Assembly: GCA_030278955.1 (NCBI GenBank)
Contig: JAOANR010000015.1
Span: 39,960,487-40,024,486 of the forward strand
Length of the DNA stretch: 64,000 bases
Direction: 5' to 3'
DNA from: Hygrophila difformis
Taxonomy: Eukaryota; Streptophyta; Magnoliopsida; Lamiales; Acanthaceae
In this document: positions 54,378 to 64,000 of the stretch, piece by piece
How the letters are laid out: every line of letters begins with the position of its first letter
How positions within the stretch are numbered: position 1 is the first letter of the stretch
Made by a program: the position numbers and the translations under genes
Notes under the pieces: model-generated
Database searches by the model: none
The model's input: only the letters and a program-made list of their open reading frames with translations
Told to the model about the DNA's origin: nothing

Positions 54378-56930
54378 GTTAGAGAACCAAGTTCTGTCAC
54401 CTACCCTTCTTAAGTCTCTGTTTGATCCTCAATGAACTTGTTTCCTAAAATCCTTTTTCAACAAACCCCCTGAAGAACCAGGGAAATGTTGCCCTTCCTG
54501 TGCCAGCCAAGTTGCGTTTTAACAAATTGAAGTCTTTAGCAGCTGCTTCATAATAAAGTTAATCAATCCCCTGGTCAAACCAGTTAACAGGTTCCTGATA
54601 ATTAATATGCACATGTTGCCATTTATGAATGATTACGAATAGTTAGAAAGTAAAGTTAATCTTTATAAAGCTTAATATGAAACCGAAGCTACTATATTCT
54701 TGGAATCCTCATTGTTCTTTCTTTCTTTTTTTTCTTAATTTTTTTTTTTCCTGTTACACGTATATGGTGCTTAACTAGAATTACCTTCGGTTCATTTGAA
54801 AGTGCCACTTGATAAGTACTCCAATAAACAATTCATTTTTTAGCAATCTCTTCTCTTTATAACTCCAACCACCTCGGCTATGAGTATGGGTGAAATCCGT
54901 ACCCTGCAGAAAATCAAGTATAAATTTCCAAGGTAAAAAAGAAATAACCACCCAACACTCACTGAAGGATATGCAAAAAATGTTAAAACAGAATTCGTCA
55001 AATAGAGATTACATTATCTTCATTTTTTGTAATAAAGTTCATATCCAAAAAGCAAATCAAAGAACTATAACACAGTACTAAAACTTTAATGGATTTCATA
55101 ATTGAGATTACTTTTATACGGGTAATGGTATGTCGTTCAAACGGTCATGTGTCGAAATGAGCTTATATTTAATGTCACAGTATAACAAATAGAATCTAAA
55201 GATTTATTGGATAAAACTCCAAAGGGTAATAAAGGTTTAGATGTCTTGATATGGTATGTACTCATTGCAGGATAAACTTACGATGCAATTAAAACTCATC
55301 ATAAAGCAACTAGAACTATAGATAAGGTAATCCGAGTCAATAAATACGAACTATAGATAAGATAATCGGAGTCAATAAATACAATAAAATGATCCTATTC
55401 CGCCTACTAACGTAAGCATGGCCACACCAAAACAAATTTAAGAACCAAATGCGCCCCTAGATCATGAACACATGTCGAGCATGTATCGTAGAACTAGGAT
55501 ACCTGTTTTCTTGGATTCCAAATATAAGATTGTTCAAGATAAGCTTTAAATGCATTGGATGACTATGGAAGCATTTTCAAATGGCGGAGGATTACTTTCC
55601 CCCCACTATGACAGACATAAACAGAAAATAGCTTCATGAGAAAGAACATAAACGTTGATGACTGAGGTGTATAAAAATAAATACATGTATGCCCTCTATT
55701 TGTTAGTATATTGCCAAACAGTCAACTGCTCCCTATCCCCGGCCCCCAAATCGTTATCATGGTATGATCAAACAACAAGGATAACTAAATTTGATCAGTA
55801 TATAACCATAACTTGATCCAGGTAGGGAATAAATTGTTTATATACATATGGTCAATCTAACACCACAGTCCATTACAAGGAAATGAATCAAGAAGGCACA
55901 AATTCAAAACTGCCCTTGATGGTAACATATACTATAATAAAATAAATGATCTTCAATCAAGCATTTGCTACTGAAACATTTTAACTAATTAGTGCTATGA
56001 CCACACCATTAAATCTTGAACTTCAATTTATGAACCAATGCTCATCGTAAAGACAATGGCATATACTACACTCACAACCTACTTTCTACCATCCCCTCCC
56101 CTACAACATAGATATACGTATTTGTGTGTGTTAAAATTTTGAAAGCAAGGAATCCCCTCCCAAATGGGAAATTTAAATTTATCCAAGTAGTTTGATGCTA
56201 ACAAGACAGAGGGTAACATCAATGATTTCCCAAAAGAACACCAACAAAGCCCTAGAAATCGTAATCATAGCAAAACATCACGATCATGAAATTTAAATCG
56301 CAAGGAAACGAATAAAGCAAAACAGGGGCAAAACCTTTGCTTGGAACCAGGAAAAAGGGAGACGATGAAAATAACAGTGAATCAAAAAAGAAATGAAGCA
56401 GAAAAAGGAAACCCACAAACCCCACCAAAAAAAAAAAGCGAGCGAAAAAAAAAACTATAAAAACTCGACCATGCCAAAGACGACAGCTTTTCTACACATG
56501 AGCATCAAAACCTCAGCGCAATCAAGCCTCATTACTGGATTTGCGCAAAAATCAAATCAAAGCAAAAGGAACAATCCATAGCCATTTTCAAAAGGTGGTT
56601 CAGCCGTATATCAATCCAAAATTCCGTAACACCAAAACAAACATAAAAAAGCGGCGAAAGAAAAAAAACCAGAAACCGAATGAAAGGGCGACGATTAAGG
56701 AGATATCTTTACCAAACAATCTGCTTTGCTAGAGAGCGGTGCGGTGGAGACTGGAGACTGAAGAACGAGTGGCGACTGCGAGTGAGAAAATGAGACGAAA
56801 ACTGGGCGAAGAAATGAAGACATTCATCATCCTCGTCAGCGTCGTCGCACTACATAAATAGTACTCCGGGACACGTGGCGCTTTGCTTCCATTTCCCGGC
56901 CCGCTTCCGACGACGAATATATTTTCCATT
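54378..56930 (-). other. Leader/intron and promoter of the hAT-derived gene
   Basis: No other coding gene is evident. A likely non-coding first exon lies near 56715-56860 on the minus strand (cagtctccagtctccacc ..., with a donor gattgtttg|gtaaag at about 56712) and a TATA-like ctatttatg near 56853-56861, implying a leader intron of roughly 2.3 kb. GC-rich promoter sequence is at 56840-56920. This is inferred from base composition and splice consensus only. Confidence 0.4.
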
Positions 56931-57174
56931 TTTATTTATTTATGAACTTACCTTACCCCGAAAATACTTCAGATTTTACATGAAGTTCACATCATATCAC
57001 ATTCTTTTTTTGAATTAATAACAATAATTTAGTTCCTAGTTCTTACAACCACTTGCGCTAAGTTCTCATAAAAAAAAATCATAGTTGTTACAATGTTACG
57101 CTGATTATATTGTGGAAGTATAATAATTATGTGATAATAACACTGAATTTGGTGCATTATTATGGAAATTACTA
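56931..57174. other. AT-rich spacer
   Basis: Nothing identified. Confidence 0.5.
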
Positions 57175-57434
57175 CTTCCTCCGTTCCTTATTTAATGCCA
57201 CATATGGTGTTTTGACACTGTTCATCGAGTAACTTTGATTCGACTTTTTAATTCAATTACGTAATATAAAATATAGTCAAGTGGGATCTTGTTAGATTCG
57301 TCTAATCCTATAGATTTAGAATATCAAATTTTTATAATTTTTACTTGTATGCAATTTGAGTTATTAACGATTAAAAATGTGTATTGGATTGCGTGAAATG
57401 TGGGTCCGTGACAATTAAAAAGGAACGGAGGAAG
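57175..57434. mobile_element. Stowaway-like MITE copy 6
   Basis: 260 bp between TA duplications. Ends cttcctccgttcc and ggaacggaggaag form a perfect 13-bp inverted repeat. The most recent-looking copy in the window. Confidence 0.92.
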
Positions 57435-57436
57435 TA

Positions 57437-58169
57437 GTATTTATTTTTACTAAAACATTTTAATAGTAATGTTTTATCCAAGAATTTTGGATTTCAAAAT
57501 ATAATTAACCTTTTATATATATATATATATGCACAAAATATATTCAGTGGTAGTCTTTAAGCTATATTTGATGGGGAATTAGAAAATTGAATAAATAAAG
57601 GAAAATAGTGAAAAGTTTATTAAAAAAAAATATTTTATCATAATTTGTTTGGTTAGAAGAATTTTAAACGTACAATGAATTTATATTAAAAATTATATAT
57701 TCTTTAGAATATTTCACTTCTAAAAGCTTTTCCACATCAATATTCTTACTATCTTTTCCTTCAGTTCACTTATATATTTCTTCATTATTTTTCCTATCTA
57801 ATTTTCACATTCTTAGTAATTTCATTCTCTTAAATCGAACTATTTTTCATATTAGTATTTTTTTTTTCATTCTATTCAACTCTCCTAAAGCTGTTCACCA
57901 AAAAAAAAAAAACTCTCCTAAAGCTCTCCCCAAAAAAAACTCTCCTAAAAATCCTCAAAATCAAACATAGATTTAACGTAATAGAATTTTATTAAGTATA
58001 ATTATTAAATAGTTCTTAACGTATATAAATATTGAATAAAGTATAGATTGTTCAGCAAAAAAATATTAAATAAATAGTTCTTAACCGTATATAAATATTT
58101 TAAAGTTAACCGTATATAAGTATTTTAAAGTTAAAATGATTGATTAGAAATAATGTAAATCTTTTTTTT
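57437..58169. other. AT-rich intergenic DNA
   Basis: A 27-bp stretch with aactctcctaaa is repeated near 57882-57950. (TA)n run near 57513-57530. No gene. Confidence 0.5.
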
Positions 58170-58285
58170 TTACTTATCAGCCTATACAGACTAGGAAATG
58201 AGTGGTGTGAACCCATACCACATAAAATAAAGGGGAGAGGTAAGGGCCGGGTGGGGAATCGAACTATTTATATATGGTTAACTCC
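58170..58285 (-). mobile_element. SINE, reverse orientation, decayed
   Basis: Contains cctatacagactagg, gtgtgaacccataccac, ggtaagggccgggtgggg and aatcgaac (complement of box B). Same tail variant as 30476-30600. Confidence 0.7.
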
Positions 58286-58881
58286 CCATCCAAAAAATAG
58301 TGTAAAATTAAGTTCAATAACATTATATCGGTCAAGTTTTTGGAAAAGCTTTTTTTTTTTTTTCCTGGAAAAGCATTATATCGGTCAAGTTAATACATAT
58401 ATTTACAGATTTTTAATTAATGTTTTCGTTGATATAACATTTGAAGAAAAAAAGACAGATGTTAAAGTTATTAATTATTATTATCCATTAATACAAAATG
58501 ATGTTGTGGGAGTAATGCTTTTGACTTTTCTTTTTTCCATTCCTGCTATAACTATAATAATTATATTATCTCTATATTTAAGACCGTTCTGATATTTTAT
58601 GGGTTGTGGGTAAAAATAAAATAATGTGCCCCGATTAAATTTAAATTGAACAAGACAATGTAAATACTGAAACAACGATGATTCGACAAGCAAATTCACT
58701 ATAACAATTTTCTGCTCTGACGATCGAAATTTTTTGGTAAAACTCGGTTGCTAAGAAGGTTAGAGACCAAATTTACGACGGAAATTTATTAACTACCATA
58801 ACTTTCGCTACCGAAACTCGTTAGCTACCACAATTTTAGCAACCGAACCTAGAGAAGAAAAAATTAAATTAGAAAATAATT
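58286..58881. other. AT-rich DNA with CACTA-like fragment
   Basis: 58700-58850 carries gaccaaatttacgacgg, agctaccac and gcaaccgaa motifs like those at 49705-49770, the remains of a CACTA-type subterminal region. No gene. Confidence 0.4.
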
Positions 58882-59366
58882 CTCCCTCCGTCCCGCGAAT
58901 TGTGGTTCGTTTCTTTTGGATACGGTAATTTATGTGGTAGGATGTGGTGGGGTTTAGTGGTTAAAATGATGTGAGTATTTGTGTTTAAAATTTTAATGAA
59001 TTTTGACTTTATTTAACTTTGACAAAATATTATTGTAATGATTTAATTAGAGAAAAATATTCAAGTCTGGTCTTGTTAGAATCGTCTAGACATCTAGATT
59101 TAGAATATATATTTTATATAATTTTTATTTGTACCAATTCTAAAGTATGAAGAATTAAAGAAATGCAAGGGACTTTGTGTAGAAAAATAAAAGTGTATTG
59201 GGAGTTGTGCAGAATAGTAAAAGTGATTACTTTTAATGCGATTTAGAAACCATTAAGATTCTAATCATATTTATATTAATTAAATTTATCTAAAAAGGGA
59301 AAGTGACCACTATTCGTGGGACAATCCAAAAGGGAATACGAGCCACAATTTGTGGGACGGAGGGAG
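58882..59366. mobile_element. Long Stowaway-like MITE (485 bp)
   Basis: Ends ctccctccgtcccgcgaattg and the complement caaatt tgtgggacggagggag: a long inverted repeat of about 25 bp, right TA present, left TA mutated. Interior shares ggtcttgttagaatcgtct with the shorter copies but is longer. Confidence 0.85.
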
Positions 59367-59368
59367 TA

Positions 59369-59823
59369 GTTAGTTTTGTCGTCGCAAATTGAATGAAATA
59401 TTAATATCATAAGAAAATTATTAAAAATTTAAAATTAACTTTTCGCCCCCTTTTAAATTTAGGCTATGAACAATTGCATCCTTCAGCCAAATTTAATGCC
59501 AAATAAATTAGGAGGTCTTCAAAATGTAAATGGGTAATCTCAGCTTAAATGATATGGACAACAATAGTAAATAGATAATGGACATATTTGAGAGTGAATG
59601 GATCCGCTAATTGATAACGGTTCTCGAGAGCAGATTGTCACATTATATTCCCCGAATTCATTATGAATGTCGCTAACAAATATTCACAATGCGTTGTCTA
59701 GGAATGTATGAATCCGCATATTTCCAATCGAACTCAATCCCAGTTTAATTTGAGTTATATGGAGTAACACTACCAAGGTTGCATTGCTGTAATTAAGGGT
59801 GGAAATAAGCTAGGCTTTGCCTT
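59369..59823. other. AT-rich intergenic DNA
   Basis: No gene or repeat recognised. Confidence 0.5.
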
Positions 59824-60510
59824 AAGGGCATGTTTGTTTTGACTTTTGTAAAAATGAGAAGTCAGTAGTAAAAGGAGAAGGAGAGAGAATGAGAATTCAA
59901 AAGCAAAAGCAGTTAAATAATTGTTTGGATTTGATATTATTTAAGTTGCTTTTCAACTGAAACATGTTTGGATGAATTGTAGGTAGAAATACTTTTGATA
60001 TATTAAAATTATTAAAATGGAAAAAAATATTGTAAGGATATTTAGAGTCTGTTTGTTTTCCCTTAATTTTTCTCCTTTTGACTTTTGCTTCTCCCAAAAG
60101 TCCTTTTGAATTTTTTTAGCTGTTTGTTTTGACTTTTTTTTTTTTAAAAATAAAAGGAGAAGCAAAAGTTAATATTCTATTTTTTTTTTTCAAAGTAGGT
60201 AGGGGGTTACTTTTTTAAAAGGAGAAGTCATTTAGTAATAAAAATACAAAAATAACCTTATTTAAAAAGGAAATAAAATTAATTATAAATATCCTTATAA
60301 TATTTAATTATGTCCATTTTAGTAATTTTAATATATCAAAAGTCATTTTACGTACAATTCATCCAAACATGTTTTCGTTGAAAAACAACTTTAATAATAT
60401 CCATCCAAACAATTATTTGTTCTGCTTTTGCTTTTGAATTCTCCTTCTCTCTCATTCTCCTTCTTCTACTGACTTCTCATTTTTTCATAAGCCAAAACAA
60501 ACATGCCCTT
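59824..60510. repeat. Inverted repeat A (arms about 59824-60046 and 60290-60510)
   Basis: The left end aagggcatgtttgttttgac is the complement of the right end ccaaaacaaacatgccctt. The arms stay complementary through ggagagagaatgagaattc / gaattctccttctctctc, catgtttggatgaattgta and atatattaaaattattaaaatg. The loop contains the left arm of inverted repeat B. Non-coding foldback element. Confidence 0.85.
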
Positions 60511-60750
60511 ATAATATATTTTATTTCCTATTTAAATGGGGATATTTTTATATTTTATTTCAAAATGACTTCTCCTTTTTAAAAAAGTAACCCCTACCTA
60601 CTTTGAAAAAAAAATTGAATTTTAACTTTTGTTTCTCCTTTCATTTTTTTTTTAAAAAAGTCAAAACAAACAGTTAAAAAAATCCAAAAGGACTTTGAGG
60701 TGAAGCAAAAGTCAAAAGAAGAAAAAATAAGTCAAAACAAACAAACTCTA
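60047..60750. repeat. Inverted repeat B, interleaved with A
   Basis: Left arm about 60047-60290 (gagtctgtttgttttccc ... ggagaagtcattt), right arm about 60511-60750 (aaaatgacttctcc ... caaaacaaacaaactc). Its loop contains the right arm of A. The order is therefore A-left, B-left, A-right, B-right. The ends of A and B are related (GTTTGTTTTGACTTTT). Confidence 0.85.
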
Positions 60751-61133
60751 AATGGCCTATGTCTACTTTAATTTTCCAATGCCTGAGCTTAACTCATTAC
60801 CTTTGAGAGACCTACATTATAGCCTAAGTCCGGTCTATTTATTTAAATATGTCGCACTTTAAATCTTTTACAAGCTTGATTAACATAGTTACATACATGT
60901 GAAAGGCTTTTATATATTTTAAAAATCTGTGTAAGATCAAATTAATAGTTACTTCTCAATCAAGATAGGGTATAGCCTTACAAAAGGTTTGTACCTGCAG
61001 GCTAGGTTCAGAAAGGGTATTCCAATGATGGATGCCAAAAATACTAACTATATTCAAACCAATTAATAAATAACTGCGTTCTCCATAGCTGTTATAAAAT
61101 TCAACCACCAACAAATTCATATGCATCATGCAT
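60751..61133. other. Intergenic DNA
   Basis: No gene or structure seen. Confidence 0.5.
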
Positions 61134-61364
61134 CGCATAAAAAATATATAACATCACCAGAAAACAACTGACATTACCTAACAACACCTACCAACACATT
61201 CATATTCATCACATAAAAAATACCTAACATCACAAATAAAACAACTGACATCACATAACAATACCTACCAACACATTCATATTTATCACATAAAAAATTC
61301 CAAACATCACAAAGAAAACAACTTACATCACATATTAACACCTACTTTATATATTCACTGAACA
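61134..61364 (+). repeat. 77-bp tandem repeat, three copies
   Basis: cataaaaaat phrases start at about 61134, 61211 and 61288. Each is followed by aacatcac, aacaactgacat and cacctaccaacacattcat. Period 77 bp, moderately diverged. Confidence 0.85.
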
Positions 61365-62193
61365 AAAAAAATAAATAATTTTTCACCAATACAAAGACTA
61401 AATAATAGTCCTCCAAATATTAGAGTTTATGGTTCACAAAGATGCAGTGGAAGCTGATCCCCTCAAATCTCAAAGCTCAAATTGTTACTGGATATGTTGC
61501 TCAAAGTTGCAAAACCCTTTCAGAGACATTCAAAAGCCGATCCGGCAAAAAACAAGAAAATGAAGTTAAAAGAAGCCTAAACAAATCCATTACAAAACAG
61601 ACCTCCAGAAAATGAGAGCATAGACTTTCCATCAAAGGAACCCCTTCTCTTCTCGGTAATCGCCTCTACCGACGAAATCGTCTCCTAAAAAACAGCGTTT
61701 CAGCTACTGATTCCGACCTCAATCGAAGCCACAACAGCGAGAGCGGTGGTTGGTTGCGTCTAGCACACGAACACGGTGTCTCGTCCGCTAATACCCATAC
61801 GTGTTCACCACGACATACCCCTCAACTATTCTGGCCACAAACGAAGGCCAATAGCGGCGGAAGTGCGGCGAATGAGGGAGACGATGTCGCGGACACATGG
61901 CGGTGAAGGACGTACGTGCGGTAGTGGGGATTCTGTTTCAGCAGGACGGGCATGAAGTTTTAGATGGGGTGGGGGAGAGAAGGGTTCACAAAAATGAATA
62001 AAAAAATAGTGGTAAATGTTTTGATTAATTGTCACCACATATCTTAACTTTTTTAATTTTTAAACATCACGTGATATGGTCGGTACATGTAGGTGTCTGC
62101 ACGGTAACCGAAGCCGTTACTTCTACGTAAAATAGTAATAATACAAGATATTATGATGTACTATGCATCATCATCATCATCATAGTAGTAGTA
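61365..62193. other. Intergenic DNA with a GC-richer gene-like patch
   Basis: 61620-61960 is GC-richer and resembles a coding or leader region, but no frame gives a recognisable product. Possibly a decayed gene fragment. Confidence 0.35.

Positions 62194-62264
<71 letters not shown>
62194..62264. repeat. (AAT)n microsatellite
   Basis: About 23 AAT units, preceded by short ATC and TAG runs. Confidence 0.95.
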
Positions 62265-62974
62265 TAATAAGCTTGTCTGGTAGTCCTAATAGGCTTTTTA
62301 TAAAGTCTGATATGAACTTATTTAGTTAAATAGTCTTTCAAAATAGTCTGAGACTAGTCCCTTAATAAAAAAAAGTCTAGCCTGTAGTAGGTTAGACCGG
62401 AGACCGTTGTCGGATCGTCTTGCCTATTCTCACCCCTAGCGCAACGCAGTCGGGATGGGAACACTCATATCAGCAACCTGATTTCTTTCCCACTTATATG
62501 CTTCAGTTTGTAGCCGGATGCATATGAAAATAATTTTTGAAATACATTAAAGTATTTTTATTTTATTTTAATCGCGTTAATACAAAAAATACAGTATAAA
62601 GTTGTATGCAAATAATAATAAATAATAATAAATAAATAAACAACAGTAAGATAACACTTGACAAGAACACTGTCGCTGATCTATACTTTGTACCATTCAC
62701 AATGTATACCCAAACCATTTGGGTTATTTTATGCATAGCAATGTGTGGGTATTATTTATTTTATTATTTATATCCAATATTTATATGAAGCTCGTACCTA
62801 ATAATTGATTGAGTAGTTTAGCCAAAAATAATAATAATAATTGATTGAGTATTTATATTCATTAGGTTTTGAATTCAATATGTAATACCATACTATTTGG
62901 GTTGTGTTTGGATCTACTCAAATCAATCAAATACTACTATATGAATAAATTTTATTTACTTAAAATAACTAATA
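62265..62974. other. AT-rich intergenic DNA
   Basis: 62270-62450 has gtctgg/agtct motifs in both orientations ending cacccctagc, similar to a hAT end. Otherwise nothing seen. Confidence 0.4.
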
Positions 62975-63465
62975 CTCCCTCCTTCCTACTAGTACAAACT
63001 AGTTTGACCTTTAAAACTGTTCATTATTCAATATTCATTTAATTTTGTGGCAAGTATATAATTAAGTTGCACTTTATTAGATTCGTACAATCGCCTTATT
63101 TTATACTTCTCCGTCTTGTTGTAATCGTCACATTTGACTTTTTGACACTATTCGCTGTTTAATTTTAACTTAAATTTTTGTCATAGTTATGCAAGAAAAA
63201 ATATAATCAAGTGAGATCTTATTAGATTCGTCTAATATTATAGTTTTAGAATATTAAATATTTATAATTTTTATTATACACAATTTAAGCTATTAACCAT
63301 TAAAAAAGTGTATCGGCATATATGTCAGGTGGGTCCGTAGCAAAAATATTAAGACAGAAGTAGTATAATTTTAATTTCTATACATTCTGAGATATTAATT
63401 GTTGAATGAGAGTATTGAACTCTGTGACGAAAATAAAGTAGCCTATATAATGAGATGGATGGAGT
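62975..63465. mobile_element. Stowaway-like MITE with a nested MITE
   Basis: Outer element between TA duplications with ends ctccctccttcc and gagatggatggag. It is 491 bp because a second MITE occupies 63106-63360. Without the insert it is about 235 bp, near the usual size. Confidence 0.8.
63106..63360. mobile_element. Nested Stowaway-like MITE
   Basis: 255 bp with TA on each side, ends cttctccgtc and aagacagaag, core gtgagatcttattagattcgtct. Inserted inside the related element at 62975-63465. Confidence 0.8.
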
Positions 63466-63559
63466 AATACTTAGTAATATTTTAAAATAGATATAAATGA
63501 AAAAGTATTACAGATGCATGCACTTATCAGATTCGTGCATCAAAGATATGGATGTATTA

Positions 63560-63853
63560 ATGATGGAAGAGAAAGCAAAATGCCATTTGACTAACTAAAT
63601 CCTATCCGACTATCCCCTCATGTACTCATACTTTTGCTCTATAAATATGTACAACTGATATGTTAGAAAATAATTCTCATGCAAGCATTTGCTCGTTCAC
63701 TCTATTTCTCTCTACAACCCCTTTTACAATTATACTCTCTGTCATATTACTACATACACATATACACTATCCATTGCCTAATATATTTTTCTTAGCTTCC
63801 GTATTGTTGTTTACTGTACAATAAAAGCTACATATAATCAATATATCACAACA
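63560..63853 (+). repeat. 5' LTR of a second Copia element (left boundary uncertain)
   Basis: Ends ...atatatcacaaca immediately before a primer-binding site. A TATA box (ctataaatatg, about 63639) and an aataaa signal (about 63821) are placed as in an LTR. The start is not certain: a TG near 63560 (tgatggaagag) or elsewhere. No second LTR is in the window. Confidence 0.55.
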
Positions 63854-63870
63854 CGTTATCAGCATGAGCC
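63854..63870 (+). other. Primer-binding site of the second Copia element
   Basis: cgttatcagcatgagcc, closely related to the site of the first Copia element (cattatcagcacgagc). Confidence 0.7.
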
Positions 63871-63937
63871 ACTGACGGAGCTCTGCCGGAATTTCCTTTG
63901 AGCTAATATTTAATCTTTGTATTTCAATAATTTTATT

Positions 63938-64000
63938 ATGACTAACTTGACAAAGCAGGATTTCAGACCACTGATGGTATCTAGAGATAATTATCTATCT
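63938..64000 (+). CDS. Start of a Copia gag, cut by the window edge
   Basis: An open frame MTNLTKQDFRPLMVSRDNYLS runs to the last base. It matches the typical N-terminus of plant Copia gag proteins (M-T/S-N-x-x-K ... L-x-x-x-x-x-N-Y-L-x-W). It lies about 70 bp downstream of the primer-binding site. Only 21 codons are visible. Confidence 0.7.
   Translation, partial: MTNLTKQDFRPLMVSRDNYLS

Overview
The window is nuclear DNA from a flowering plant. It is AT-rich, its genes carry spliceosomal introns, it holds plant-type gene families (PIP aquaporin, caffeoylshikimate-esterase-like lipase), and it is dense in plant transposon classes: Copia, LINE, tRNA-derived SINEs, hAT, MULE, CACTA, Harbinger- and Stowaway-like MITEs. 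A eudicot is likely; an asterid of the Lamiales type is only an impression. There is a 500-base assembly gap at 4331-4830.

Layout. 1-14.7 kb: a DNA-transposon block. A MULE transposase gene (11137-13557, minus strand) lies beside a second ORF of the putative plant transposon protein type (7231-8493, minus). That ORF is flanked by two large arrays of a TTGGTAA / TTACCAA motif in opposite orientation, bracketed by GGACGGT/ACCGTCC clusters. 14.7-31 kb: a repeat-rich intergenic zone with a young Copia element (17120-22748; about 1% LTR divergence; pol intact, no gag seen), several SINEs, two hAT elements with exact 8-bp target duplications (one inside a SINE) and Stowaway-like MITEs. 31.2-33.0 kb: a complete PIP2-type aquaporin gene (plus strand). 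33.6-37.3 kb: a hAT element holding a 2.67-kb solo LTR, both with perfect target duplications.

37.6-45.9 kb: a tandem and inverted duplication of a small three-exon gene of unknown function. Three minus-strand copies alternate with plus-strand copies of its 5' region; the last pair forms a ~1.25-kb inverted repeat. A hAT MITE sits inside the first coding exon, and the truncated plus-strand exon-1 copies create 87-codon chimeric ORFs. The locus is joined to a LINE (45.8-47.9 kb) and a SINE fragment.

48.8-50.6 kb: a CACTA end nested in another element. 50.9-54.4 kb: two ordinary genes in convergent orientation, a monoacylglycerol-lipase/caffeoylshikimate-esterase-like gene (plus) and a domesticated hAT transposase-like gene (minus) whose leader probably starts near 56.8 kb. 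57-64 kb: MITEs, an unusual pair of interleaved inverted repeats, a 77-bp tandem repeat, and the 5' end of a second Copia element running off the right edge.

The host genes (aquaporin, lipase, hAT-derived protein, small duplicated gene) show no sign of a common pathway. Much of the remaining organisation is transposon insertion, nesting and duplication.
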